A stretch of 64,000 nucleotides of DNA, from NCBI GenBank assembly GCA_022844045.1, contig JALHMM010000001.1, positions 119,487 to 183,486 on the forward strand. Reading direction: 5' to 3'. This stretch comes from Reyranellaceae bacterium. Its GTDB lineage: Bacteria > Pseudomonadota > Alphaproteobacteria > Reyranellales > Reyranellaceae. The notes under the pieces are model-generated. The model was not told where the DNA came from. It worked only from the letters and a program-made list of their open reading frames with translations, and made no database searches. The position numbers and the translations under genes are program-made. Shown here piece by piece: positions 37,961 to 47,526 of this stretch; position 1 is the first letter of the stretch; each line of letters opens with the position of its first letter.

Positions 37961-38872
37961 TCATCCAGCGTCAGGAGGCCACAGCCACGCGGCGCCGCGT
38001 ACGCCGCTGGAGTCGCCGTGCTTGGGTGGCAACAGGCGCGTGCGGATATGGCCGGGCTCGCTGAAGACGCTGGCGTCCCATAGCTCGGGAACGCGGCGGT
38101 AGAGCAGGGCGATACGCGACAGCCCACCGCCGAGCACGATGGCATCAGGATCGATCAGATTGATCACACTGCCCAGCGCGCGCGCCAGGCGATCGCAATA
38201 GCGCTCCATCATCGCCGCCGCCTGTTTGTCGCCGGCCTCGGCCGCCTGGGCGATTTCGGTGGGGCGCAGGCTTCGGCCAGTCAGCTCCTGGAACTGGCGG
38301 GAGAGGGCGGGGCCGCTGAGCCAGGTCTCGACGCAGCCCTGCCGCCCACAGTAGCAGGCGGCGCCAGGACGCTCGTCGTCCTGTGGCACTGGCAGCGGGT
38401 TGTGCCCCCATTCACCGGCGATCGCGTGCAGGCCGGTCAGCGGACGGCCATCGATCACCACACCGCCGCCGACGCCGGTGCCGAGGATGACACCGAACAC
38501 GACGGGAGCGCCGGCGGCCGCGCCATCGGCGGCTTCCGACACGGCGAAGCAATTGGCGTCGTTGGCCAGCCGCACCGGCCGACCGAGCGCGCGGGCGAGA
38601 TCGGCGTCGAGCGGGCGACCGTTGAGCCGCACCGAGTTGGCGTTCTTGATCAGCCCTGTGGCCGGCGAGATCGCCCCGGGTGTCGCCACGCCGACGCCGC
38701 AACGCCGGCCGACGGCCTGCTCGAGTCGATCGACGAGCGCACGGATCGCCTCGATGGTGTCTTCGTAGGGACCTTGCGGGGTATCGACGCGTTCGCGCGC
38801 CATCTCCGCGCCCGATGGCCCGAGCACGATGCCTTCGATCTTGGTGCCGCCGAGGTCGATGCCGATGCGCAT
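37961..38872 (-). CDS. ROK-family sugar kinase
   Basis: A 303-residue ROK kinase, fructokinase-like. ATP motif MRIGIDLGGTKIEGIVL at the N-terminus, GVILGTGVGGGVVIDGR later, and catalytic Asp in ANDANCFAVSEA. The zinc cluster is GEWGHNP followed by CYCGRQGCVETWLSGPAL. It should phosphorylate a hexose such as fructose, mannose or N-acetylglucosamine. I placed the start at the ATG at 38872 because upstream residues are unlike the family. It is divergent from the leader peptide, whose promoter begins only 23 bp away. Confidence 0.9.
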   Translation of the reverse strand: MRIGIDLGGTKIEGIVLGPSGAEMARERVDTPQGPYEDTIEAIRALVDRLEQAVGRRCGVGVATPGAISPATGLIKNANSVRLNGRPLDADLARALGRPVRLANDANCFAVSEAADGAAAGAPVVFGVILGTGVGGGVVIDGRPLTGLHAIAGEWGHNPLPVPQDDERPGAACYCGRQGCVETWLSGPALSRQFQELTGRSLRPTEIAQAAEAGDKQAAAMMERYCDRLARALGSVINLIDPDAIVLGGGLSRIALLYRRVPELWDASVFSEPGHIRTRLLPPKHGDSSGVRGAAWLWPPDAG

Positions 38873-38894
38873 GCGTGGTTTCCCGTGAGGTCCG

Positions 38895-38923
38895 TTGACC
38901 AGCATAGCGCGGCCCTGTATAGG
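38895..38923 (+). promoter_or_regulatory. Promoter of the leader-peptide/GNAT transcript
   Basis: TTGACC at 38895-38900 and TATAGG at 38918-38923 are separated by exactly 17 bases. The predicted start point, about seven bases after the -10, coincides with the leader ATG at 38931. The leader peptide would then be translated from a leaderless transcript, the arrangement reported for trpL in Sinorhizobium meliloti. Confidence 0.65.
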
Positions 38924-38930
38924 ATCGTCC

Positions 38931-38981
38931 ATGAACGGACGCTCCATCGCCTCGCGCTGGTATTTTACGTCGCTTCCATAG
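38931..38981 (+). CDS. Leader peptide with Trp-Tyr-Phe codons
   Basis: A 16-codon open frame encodes MNGRSIASRWYFTSLP, with three consecutive aromatic codons TGG, TAT and TTT at 38958-38966. It ends 24 bases before a strong terminator hairpin and stands upstream of a GNAT acetyltransferase gene, with its own promoter. This is the architecture of ribosome-mediated attenuation: stalling at the aromatic codons would favour the antiterminator, while smooth reading would permit the terminator. The open frame itself could be chance, but its codon content and position make this unlikely. Confidence 0.65.
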   Translation: MNGRSIASRWYFTSLP

Positions 38982-39004
38982 GCGGCGCGTTCGGTCACGA
39001 CCAG

Positions 39005-39040
39005 ACAAAGCCGCCGCGATCCGGCGGCTTTGTTGTTTCA
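39005..39040 (+). terminator. Rho-independent terminator of the attenuator
   Basis: The arms 39005-39016 and 39022-39033 pair perfectly over 12 bases, including GCCGCC with GGCGGC, around a five-base loop. A T-rich run TGTTTC follows. The 5' arm (GCCGCC at 39010-39015) could instead pair with GGCGGC at 38981-38986, right at the leader stop codon, forming an antiterminator. No ordinary gene ends here, which supports a leader function for the terminator. Confidence 0.8.
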
Positions 39041-39094
39041 ACACCTCACCTCCGGGCCCGCGGCGGCAAGACCCTGCAACCGGAGGAGAGCACC

Positions 39095-39619
39095 ATGCTC
39101 GCGGAAAAGATCGAGGATACCGACACGGCGGCGCTGCCGCCGTTGCCGATCACCATTCGCGCCGGATCGCCGCGCGACTACGACGGCATGAACGCGCTGT
39201 TCGCCGAGATCGACGCGCTGCACCGCGCGGCGCGGCCCGATATGTTCCAGGAATTCGACGGCCCGGCGCGCTCACCCGCGCATATAGAGCGCATCTTGTG
39301 CGGCCCAGCCTCGAACATGCTGGTGGCGGCGTCGGCGGACGACCTGGCCGGTCTGGCCGTGCTGCTGATCCGCCCGCCATCGGAGTTCACCGGCGCCGTG
39401 CCGCGGCTGGTCGTCGAGATCGACACGCTGGTGGTACGCGAGCGCCACCGCCGCCGCCGCGTCGGCCGACGCCTGCTGGCGGCCTGCATCGAATGGGCCC
39501 GCCAGCGCCGCGCCACGCATGTCGAGCTGGTGGCGCACAGCTTCAACGCCGAGGCGATCCGCTTCTACGAATCTTTCGGCTTCTCGCCTTCGACACAGCG
39601 GATGATCATGTCGGTGTGA
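39095..39619 (+). CDS. GNAT-family N-acetyltransferase
   Basis: A 174-residue acetyltransferase. The acetyl-CoA site is RRRRVGRRLLAACIEWA in motif A, and the C-terminal motif is FNAEAIRFYESFGFSPST. The start ATG at 39095 follows CCGGAGGAGAG. The gene lies downstream of a probable Trp/Tyr/Phe attenuator, so expression should rise when charged aromatic tRNAs are scarce. That points to a role in aromatic amino acid metabolism, or in acylating an aromatic or related amine; the substrate is not known. The next gene, a cupin, starts 22 bp after it. Confidence 0.85.
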   Translation: MLAEKIEDTDTAALPPLPITIRAGSPRDYDGMNALFAEIDALHRAARPDMFQEFDGPARSPAHIERILCGPASNMLVAASADDLAGLAVLLIRPPSEFTGAVPRLVVEIDTLVVRERHRRRRVGRRLLAACIEWARQRRATHVELVAHSFNAEAIRFYESFGFSPSTQRMIMSV

Positions 39620-39641
39620 GTCCCGCGCGAGGGAGACCGAT

Positions 39642-40028
39642 ATGGCGGACGCGTTCGACCTGATGAGCACGTATGCGCAGTTGCGCGACGACGGTACGGC
39701 CCTGGTCATGGAAGGCGGCGACGCCTTCTGGTCGACCTTGGCCAGCCGGCCGGAGCTGCATGGCGGGCGCCTGCTGGGCGCCACGGCGCAGACGAAGGAC
39801 TGGCCGCAGTGGGAGATGCATCCCAACGGCGACGAAATCCTGATCCTGATGTCGGGCGCCTTCGGCCTGCAGATCGAGCGGGCCGACGGCACGGTCGAGA
39901 CGATCGAAATGCGCGCCGGTACGACCTGCGTCGTGCCCAAGGGGCTATGGCATCGCGGGCTGGCGCGCGAGCCCGGCAAGCTGGTGTTCATCACACCAGG
40001 CGCCGGCACGCAGCATCGAGCGGCGTGA
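39642..40028 (+). CDS. Cupin-domain protein
   Basis: A 128-residue single-cupin protein. Metal motif 1 is WEMHPNGDEILILMSG with His and Glu, and motif 2 contains CVVPKGLWHRG. It may bind a metal or small ligand. It is 22 bp after the GNAT gene with no promoter visible between them, so it probably shares the attenuator-controlled transcript. Function is unknown. Confidence 0.78.
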   Translation: MADAFDLMSTYAQLRDDGTALVMEGGDAFWSTLASRPELHGGRLLGATAQTKDWPQWEMHPNGDEILILMSGAFGLQIERADGTVETIEMRAGTTCVVPKGLWHRGLAREPGKLVFITPGAGTQHRAA

Positions 40029-40055
40029 GCTCTGTCGGAGCGGCGGCGCTCCCGG

Positions 40056-40235
40056 TTACTTCTTGGCCGCCTTCGGCTTGGCCTTGGCGGTCTTGTGGGC
40101 GAGCACGGCGCGGGAGCGGGCGATCTTCTTGGCCTGGCGCTGCTTGGCCGGGGAGGCGTCGGCCTTGGCGGCGGCGATGCGCTCGTCGAGCGCCTTGATC
40201 TTCTCGGCGCTGCTCTTGATCTTGCGGATAGCCAT
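40056..40235 (-). CDS. Small Lys/Ala-rich basic protein
   Basis: A 59-residue protein, MAIRKIKSSAEKIKALDERI then an Ala/Lys-rich segment ending KPKAAKK. An AGGAGA site lies seven bases before the ATG. Composition resembles histone-H1-like or nucleoid-associated tails in proteobacteria, so DNA binding is a guess. It lies between the cupin gene and the first AMP-ligase gene. Confidence 0.65.
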   Translation of the reverse strand: MAIRKIKSSAEKIKALDERIAAAKADASPAKQRQAKKIARSRAVLAHKTAKAKPKAAKK

Positions 40236-40258
40236 GTTGTTCTTCTCCTATTGGCCGA

Positions 40259-41806
<1,548 letters not shown>

Positions 41807-41818
41807 GCCACGATTTTA

Positions 41819-41962
41819 CCTTCCCCCGCTGGCGGGGGAAGGTGGCGCGAAGCGCCGGATGGGGGTGGCTGGCGCGTCGACTCACGTCGTCGCGACTGGC
41901 CGCGATGCCGGCACCCCCCATCCGCCCTTCGGGCACCTTCCCCCGCGGGGCGGGGGAAGGTA
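41819..41962. repeat. Palindromic repeat family A, empty copy 2
   Basis: A 144-bp element begins TACCTTCCCCCGCTGGCGGG and ends GGGGGAAGGTA. The left half uses GCGAAGCGCCGGATGGGGG; the right half uses CCGCCCTTCGGGCACCTTC, the form seen in the DUF559-carrying copy. The two half-types are thus hybrid in this copy, suggesting recombination between family members. Confidence 0.85.
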
Positions 41963-41998
41963 GGAGAAGTGTAATCGCCTCGCGCAGAGAGAACCCCA

Positions 41999-43099
41999 AT
42001 GCAGCGCCCGATCCCGCCGTTTCGCGCCGATCATGTCGGTTCCCTGCTACGCAGCGCGCCCTTGAAGGAGGCGCGGGCGCAGCGCGAGCGCGGCGAGATC
42101 GACGACGAGACCCTGCGCTCGGTCGAGGATGTCGAGATCCAGAAGATCGTGGCCAAGCAGGAATCGGTCGGCCTGAAATCGGTGACCGATGGCGAGTACC
42201 GCCGCGCCTTCTGGCACTATGACTTCCTCGCCGGCCTCGACGGCGTCGAATGGACCGATGTCGAGACCGCCGTACAGTTCAAGGGCGCGGCGCTCAAGCC
42301 CAAGGGCATCAAGGTCACCGGCAAGCTCGGCTTCTCCGATCATCCGATGCTCGATCACTACCGCTATCTGCGCTCGATCACATCGGCGACGGCGAAGATG
42401 ACCATCCCGGCCCCGAGCGCGCTGCACTATCGCGGCGGCCGGCCGATGATCGACATGGATCTCTACCCCGATATGGAGATGTTCTTCGCCGACCTGGCGC
42501 AGGCCTATCGCGCCGCGGTGCGGGGGTTCGCCGATGCCGGCTGCCGCTACCTGCAGATGGACGAGGTCTACATCGCCTATCTCTGCGACGAGGAGCAGCG
42601 CGGCTATCTGCGCGACCGGGGCGACGATCCGGAGAAGCTGCTGGGCGTCTACGCCAAGCTGATCGACACGGCGGTGGCGGGGCGGCCGGCCGACATGATC
42701 GTCACCATGCATCTGTGCCGCGGCAATTTCCGCTCAACCTGGATGGCCAAAGGCGGCTACGAGCGCGTCGCCGACGTGCTGTTCAACCAGATCGGTGTCG
42801 ACGCCTATTTCATGGAATACGACAGCGAGCGTGCCGGTGGCTTCGAACCGTTGCGCTTCCTGCCGCCGGGCAAGCAGGTCGTACTCGGTCTGGTCACCAG
42901 CAAGAGCGGGGCGCTGGAGTCGAGGGACGAGATCAAGCGCCGCCTCGACGAGGCCAGCAAGCACGTCGCGCTCGAGCAGATCTGTCTCAGCCCGCAATGC
43001 GGCTTCGCCAGCACCGAGGAGGGCAACACGCTGGCCGAGGACGAGCAATGGGCCAAGCTGCGCATGCTCGTCGAGCTGGCCGAGGAGGTATGGCGGTAA
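41999..43099 (+). CDS. MetE-like cobalamin-independent methionine synthase C-domain protein
   Basis: A 366-residue single-barrel relative of MetE. Zinc ligands are visible: His238 and Cys240 in VTMHLCRGN, and Cys334 in LSPQCGF. QMDEVYIAYLCDE supplies substrate-binding residues. Stand-alone C-domain proteins of this kind are usually methyltransferases with substrates other than folate, often acting on thiols. The N-terminal MetE domain is missing, so homocysteine methylation from methyl-THF is not certain. Confidence 0.85.
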   Translation: MQRPIPPFRADHVGSLLRSAPLKEARAQRERGEIDDETLRSVEDVEIQKIVAKQESVGLKSVTDGEYRRAFWHYDFLAGLDGVEWTDVETAVQFKGAALKPKGIKVTGKLGFSDHPMLDHYRYLRSITSATAKMTIPAPSALHYRGGRPMIDMDLYPDMEMFFADLAQAYRAAVRGFADAGCRYLQMDEVYIAYLCDEEQRGYLRDRGDDPEKLLGVYAKLIDTAVAGRPADMIVTMHLCRGNFRSTWMAKGGYERVADVLFNQIGVDAYFMEYDSERAGGFEPLRFLPPGKQVVLGLVTSKSGALESRDEIKRRLDEASKHVALEQICLSPQCGFASTEEGNTLAEDEQWAKLRMLVELAEEVWR

Positions 43100-43190
43100 G
43101 CCCTGTGTCCTCGCGATTGGCGGAATGCGGAGGGAACTTCTCGCCGCGCAGGGCGTTTCATCGCCAGAAGGCTATTCCTGCAGGAGCAAC

Positions 43191-43412
43191 ATGCGCCCTA
43201 TCGCCATCCTTGGCGCCGTGCTGATCGTCGCCGGCATCCTAGCGCTTGTGGTCCCCTATATCTCATTCACGGAAACACGCCGGGTGGTCGATGCCGGGCC
43301 GCTCAAGATTGATGCCCAGCAGGAGCGTGTGATCCCGATTCCGGCGATCGCTGGCGTGGTGGCCGTGATCGCCGGGTTGGGCTGCGTGTACATGGGCCGT
43401 AAACGGGCCTAG
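43191..43412 (+). CDS. DUF3185-type small membrane protein
   Basis: A 73-residue protein with two hydrophobic segments (ILGAVLIVAGILALVVPYI and IAGVVAVIAGLGCVYM) joined by a loop containing VVDAGPLKIDAQQERVIPIPAI. The layout agrees with DUF3185 family proteins, common in proteobacteria and unassigned. A GCAGGAGCAAC ribosome site precedes the ATG. Confidence 0.75.
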   Translation: MRPIAILGAVLIVAGILALVVPYISFTETRRVVDAGPLKIDAQQERVIPIPAIAGVVAVIAGLGCVYMGRKRA

Positions 43413-43421
43413 GGATTCCTC

Positions 43422-43477
43422 TGTCATTCCGAGCGCAGCGAGGAATCTAGAGATCCTTCGCGTCGCTCAGGATGACA
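43422..43477. repeat. Palindromic repeat family C, copy 2
   Basis: TGTCATTCCGAGCGCAGCGA pairs with the reverse complement at the right end (CGCTCAGGATGACA). It lies between the convergent DUF3185 and acyl-CoA ligase genes, a likely terminator position. Confidence 0.7.
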
Positions 43478-43486
43478 GCCGCGCTG

Positions 43487-45043
43487 TCAGTTCACGCGCT
43501 TCTCGAAGCCCTTCCAGAACGGCTCGCGCAAGTCGCGCTTCAGCACCTTGCCGGCGCCCGACAGCGGCAACGGCTGGTCGCGGAAGGCGACGCTGCGCGG
43601 GATCTTGTAGCCGGCGATCTGCGTGCGGCAGTGCTCGATCACCGCCTCCGATGTGAGGTTGGCGCCGGCGCGCGGCACGATGATAGCGTGGATGGTCTCG
43701 CCCCAGCGCGCGTCGGGGATGCCGATCACCGCGACCTCGGCGACGCCCGGCAACAATGAGATCGCGTTTTCGACCTCGGCCGAATAGACGTTCTCGCCGC
43801 CGCTGATGATCATGTCCTTCAGCCGGTCGACGATGAAGACGAAACCCTCGTCGTCCATGTAGCCGGCGTCGCCGGAATAGTACCAGCCGTCCTCCAGCAC
43901 GGCCGCCGTCTCCTGCGGCTTATTCCAGTAGCCCTGCATGATCATCGGCCCCTTGGCGGCGATCTCGCCCGACGTGCCACGCGGCACTTCCTTGCGGTCG
44001 GGACCGACGATCTTCAGCTCGGCGGTATGCGCGGGCAGGCCGCAAGACTTGATGCGGCCGGCATAGGGGCCGTCGAGCGTGGTGTAGCGCGTCGGCAGCA
44101 AGGTGAGGATCGGCGCCGCCTCGGTCATGCCGTAGGCGTGCATGAAGCGGCAATTCGGCATCACCTCCAACGCTTTGCGCAGCACGCCTTCGGGCATCGG
44201 CGAGGCGCCGTAGAGGATCAGCTTCAGGGTCGAGATATCGAACTCGGCCATGCGGGGGTGGTTGCAGATCATGTTGATCATGGTCGGCACGTACTGCGCG
44301 TGCGTGACCTTCTCGCGCTCGATGGTCTGCAGGCAGTCGAGCGGATCGAAACGGGGCACGAAGGCGTGGATGCCTGCGACCACGGTGACGCCGAAGCTCG
44401 AGGCGCCGTCGGCGAGATGGAACATCGGGCCGGAGTGGATGTAGGTCGTGTCGCCATCGAAGCCGATACCGGCGATGGCGTTCATCGCGTTCCACACCAG
44501 GTTGTTGTGGCTCAGCATCACGCCCTTGGATCGGCCGGTGGTGCCGCCGGTGTAGAACAGCCCGGCCAGCGTCTCGCCGCCGGCACCGACATCGCCGACG
44601 GGCGCCGTCTTGGCCAACGCCTCGTAGGCGGTCATGCCCGGCGGCACGATATCGTCATCGAGATAGACCAGGTGCTTGAGCGCCGGCAGCTTGCCGGCCA
44701 GCGCCTCGGCGTGATGCTTCATCGCGCCGTCGACGAACAGCGTGGTCGAGCCGGAGTCTTCCAGGATGTACTCGATCTCCGGCGTCGCCAGCCTGGTGTT
44801 CAGCGGCACCATCGCCGCGCCGAGCCACGGGATCGCGTACATCAGCTCGAAATAGCGATCGCTGTTGAGCGCCAGGATCGCGATGCGTTCGCCCTTTGCC
44901 ACGCCCAGGCCGCGCATGCCGCCGGCGACCCGCGCCACGCGCTCGGCCGTCTCGCGCCACGTGCGGCGGCGGTCCCGGAACACGGTTGACGGGCCGTTCG
45001 GCTTGATCCGTGCGGCGCGGCGCAATCCCTGCGTTAGGTACAT
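43487..45043 (-). CDS. AMP-forming acyl-CoA ligase, copy 2
   Basis: A 518-residue ANL-superfamily ligase with YTGGTTGRSKGVMLSH, AYGMTEAAPI, SGDAGYMDDEGFVFIVDR and the C-terminal LSGAGKVLKRDLRE Lys. The start at 45043 gives MYLTQGLRRAARIKP. It is a separate paralogue of the ligase at 40259; both are probably part of fatty or other carboxylic acid activation. Exact substrate is unresolved. Confidence 0.88.
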   Translation of the reverse strand: MYLTQGLRRAARIKPNGPSTVFRDRRRTWRETAERVARVAGGMRGLGVAKGERIAILALNSDRYFELMYAIPWLGAAMVPLNTRLATPEIEYILEDSGSTTLFVDGAMKHHAEALAGKLPALKHLVYLDDDIVPPGMTAYEALAKTAPVGDVGAGGETLAGLFYTGGTTGRSKGVMLSHNNLVWNAMNAIAGIGFDGDTTYIHSGPMFHLADGASSFGVTVVAGIHAFVPRFDPLDCLQTIEREKVTHAQYVPTMINMICNHPRMAEFDISTLKLILYGASPMPEGVLRKALEVMPNCRFMHAYGMTEAAPILTLLPTRYTTLDGPYAGRIKSCGLPAHTAELKIVGPDRKEVPRGTSGEIAAKGPMIMQGYWNKPQETAAVLEDGWYYSGDAGYMDDEGFVFIVDRLKDMIISGGENVYSAEVENAISLLPGVAEVAVIGIPDARWGETIHAIIVPRAGANLTSEAVIEHCRTQIAGYKIPRSVAFRDQPLPLSGAGKVLKRDLREPFWKGFEKRVN

Positions 45044-45069
45044 GTCGTCCTCAATGCTCTTCCTAACCC

Positions 45070-45177
45070 ACCTCATGCTGAGGAGGCTGCGCAGCAGCCG
45101 TCTCGAAGCATGGGCAACCGCACAGTGCGTTGCCCACCCTTCGAGACGCGCCCGTTGGGCGCTCCTCAGGGTGAGGT
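45070..45177. repeat. Palindromic repeat family B, copy 2
   Basis: A close copy of the element at 24837-24948: ACCTCATGCTGAGGAGGC at the left, CAGGGTGAGGT at the right, with the internal CGTCTCGAAGCATGGGCAAC. It lies just upstream of the minus-strand ligase gene and the plus-strand P450. Confidence 0.8.
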
Positions 45178-45241
45178 TCTTGCGATAGCGACCGTAAGAC
45201 AGCCCGCGCGCGGCGGGTAGTGCGGCGTGTCGCGTTACGCT

Positions 45242-45254
45242 ATGGTGGCACCAT
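45242..45254. promoter_or_regulatory. Palindrome upstream of P450 gene
   Basis: ATGGTG-G-CACCAT is a perfect palindrome around one central base, 18 bp before the P450 start. It could be an operator or hairpin. Evidence is its symmetry and position only. Confidence 0.35.
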
Positions 45255-45272
45255 CAACATTGGGAATCCCTC

Positions 45273-46496
45273 ATGCCCGACTCGCTGGCGCCACAGGTGC
45301 CCGTCTTCAATCCGCTGGACCCGGCCTTTATCGCCGATCCGTACCCCATCTATCACCAACTCCGCGCCGCCGCGCCGGTCTGGCTGTCGCCGCTCGGCCA
45401 GTGGGTGATGACCCGCTACGAGGACGTCGCCCTGGTGCTGCGCGACAAGCGTTTCGGCAAGAACTACGCCGAGAACATGAAGCGCCGCTACGGCGAGAAC
45501 GCGCTTAACGAGCCCGCGGTGGCCAGCCTGGCACGCACCATGCTGGTGCTCGATCCGCCCGATCACACCCGCTTGCGCGGCCTGGTGACCAAGGCCTTCA
45601 CCGCGCGGCGCGTCGAGGAGATGCGTCCGCGTATCGCCTCTGTCGTCGATCAGCTCATCGACCGCGTCGCCGCGAAGGGCGCGATGGACGTGATCCAGGA
45701 CTTCGCCCACCGCCTGCCGGTGATCGTGATCTGCGACATGCTGGGCATCCCCGAGGAGGATCGCGGCCAGTTCTTCGATCAGTACAAGGTCAATGGCCGG
45801 CTGATCGATCCCGTGCCGCTCAGCCGCGAGGAAATGGATGCGGTCAACGAGAACGGCAAAGTGGTCGGCGCCTATTTCGACTCGCTGTTCGAGCGTCGCC
45901 GCCGCGAGCCGAAGGACGATCTGACGACCCAGCTCGTCCAGGCGGAGGAGGCGGGCGATCGGCTGACGACCGAGGAACTGCGCGCCAATGTCGGCCTGCT
46001 CTTCGCCGCCGGCCACGAGACCACGGCCAATCTGATCGGCAACGGCTTGCTGGCGCTGCAGCGCAACCCCGAGCAATGGGAAGCGCTGAAGGCCGATCCT
46101 TCGCTGATCCCCAATGCCATGGACGAGCTGCTGCGCTTCGACTCATCGGTGCAGATGACCGGCCGCGTCGCGCTGGAGCCGGTCGAGGTGGGTGGCGTGA
46201 AGCTCGACAAGGGCGCGTCTGTGGTCTGCTTCCTCGGGGCTGCCAACCGCGATCCGGCGACCTACGCCGATCCCGACAAGCTCGACGTCAAGCGCCAGAA
46301 CATCCGCCCGCTGTCCTTTGGCGGCGGCATCCATCATTGCCTGGGCGCGCAGCTCGCCCGGATCGAGGCGCACGAGGCCTTCGCCGGCCTGGCGCGGCGT
46401 CTGCCCAACCTGAAGATCGCCGAGTTGACCAATCCGGCGTGGCGCCGCAGCTTCACCCTGCGCGGGCTGACCAACCTGCCGGCGACCTGGCACTGA
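45273..46496 (+). CDS. Cytochrome P450
   Basis: A 407-residue soluble bacterial P450 that inserts oxygen into an unknown substrate with electrons from a ferredoxin. Motifs: I-helix FAAGHETTANLIG, ExxR-containing K-helix (DELLRFDSSV), and the heme loop FGGGIHHCLGAQLAR with the Cys ligand near residue 353. No redox partner gene is adjacent. Start is MPDSLAPQVPVFNPLD. Confidence 0.92.
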   Translation: MPDSLAPQVPVFNPLDPAFIADPYPIYHQLRAAAPVWLSPLGQWVMTRYEDVALVLRDKRFGKNYAENMKRRYGENALNEPAVASLARTMLVLDPPDHTRLRGLVTKAFTARRVEEMRPRIASVVDQLIDRVAAKGAMDVIQDFAHRLPVIVICDMLGIPEEDRGQFFDQYKVNGRLIDPVPLSREEMDAVNENGKVVGAYFDSLFERRRREPKDDLTTQLVQAEEAGDRLTTEELRANVGLLFAAGHETTANLIGNGLLALQRNPEQWEALKADPSLIPNAMDELLRFDSSVQMTGRVALEPVEVGGVKLDKGASVVCFLGAANRDPATYADPDKLDVKRQNIRPLSFGGGIHHCLGAQLARIEAHEAFAGLARRLPNLKIAELTNPAWRRSFTLRGLTNLPATWH

Positions 46497-46512
46497 CCGA
46501 CGAGTAGCGTTG

Positions 46513-47526
46513 ATGTCGAACGAGAAGCCCGTCGTCATCGAGGTGACGCGGGGCGCCATGGTGGAGAGCCGCCACCTCGGCGCCGCCGCCATCATGCGTC
46601 CCGACGGCAAGGTCGTGGAATCCTGGGGCGACACCGACGCTCCTGTGATGGCTCGCTCGGCGATCAAGCCGATCCAGGCCATCCCGCTGGTCGAGAGCGG
46701 CGCGGCCGACCGCTTCGGGCTCAGCGATGTCCATCTCGCGCTGGCATGCGCCTCGCACAACGGCGAGCCGCAGCACGTGGCGGCCGTACGCGACTGGTTG
46801 ACGAAGATCGGGCTGTCCGAAGCGGATCTCGAATGCGGTACGCACGCTCCGACACGCCTGCCGATCTTCGAGCGGTTCGTGAAGGAGGGCGCCCCGCTCA
46901 CGCCAGCCTTCAACAACTGCTCCGGCAAGCACACCGGCTTCCTCACCACGGCGGTTCATCTCGGCGAGCCGACCAAGGGATACATCGGCGCGGGCCATCC
47001 GGTGCAGAAGCGCATCGCCTCGATTTATGGCGAACTCGGTCGCTTCGATCCATCGCGCGCGCCGTCTGGCAGCGACGGTTGCGGTATTCCCACGATGGGC
47101 GTGCCCTTGCGCGCCATGGCGACGGCGATGGCGGTGATGGCCGACCCGTCGCGGCTGAAGCAGTCGCGGGTGGCGGCCATCGTGCGCATCCGCGCGGCGA
47201 TGAACGCCGAGCCGTTCTTCATGGCCGGCACCGGCCGCTTCTGCACGCGCATCAATGGGGCGCTGCCGGGTGTGGCGCAGATCAAGACAGGCGCCGAAGG
47301 CGTCTATTGCGGGATGTTGCCGACCTTGGGCTTCGGCGTAGCCCTGAAGATCTGGGACGGTACCGGCCGCGCCGCTGAAGCGGCGATGGCCAGCATCCTG
47401 CGCCATCTCGGCCTGCTCGACGCCAAGCGCTACGCCGACGTGATCAACCCGCCGATCCTCAGCGTGGTCGGTGCACGCGTCGGTGACATCCGTCCAGCGG
47501 CCTCATGGCTCGGCGTCGCGGCCTAG
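46513..47526 (+). CDS. Rhizobium-type L-asparaginase (AnsA/ReAV class)
   Basis: A 337-residue asparaginase of the Rhizobium etli class. The residues reported as essential in that family are all present with a constant one-residue offset: Ser49 and Lys52 in ARSAIKP, Ser81 in ASHNGEP, Cys136 and Lys139 in NNCSGKH, Cys190 in DGCGIP. It converts Asn to Asp and ammonia, with zinc in the site. It is distinct from the E. coli type II enzyme. A TTG three bases upstream is an alternative start. Its end overlaps the next gene by 22 bp. Confidence 0.9.
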   Translation: MSNEKPVVIEVTRGAMVESRHLGAAAIMRPDGKVVESWGDTDAPVMARSAIKPIQAIPLVESGAADRFGLSDVHLALACASHNGEPQHVAAVRDWLTKIGLSEADLECGTHAPTRLPIFERFVKEGAPLTPAFNNCSGKHTGFLTTAVHLGEPTKGYIGAGHPVQKRIASIYGELGRFDPSRAPSGSDGCGIPTMGVPLRAMATAMAVMADPSRLKQSRVAAIVRIRAAMNAEPFFMAGTGRFCTRINGALPGVAQIKTGAEGVYCGMLPTLGFGVALKIWDGTGRAAEAAMASILRHLGLLDAKRYADVINPPILSVVGARVGDIRPAASWLGVAA

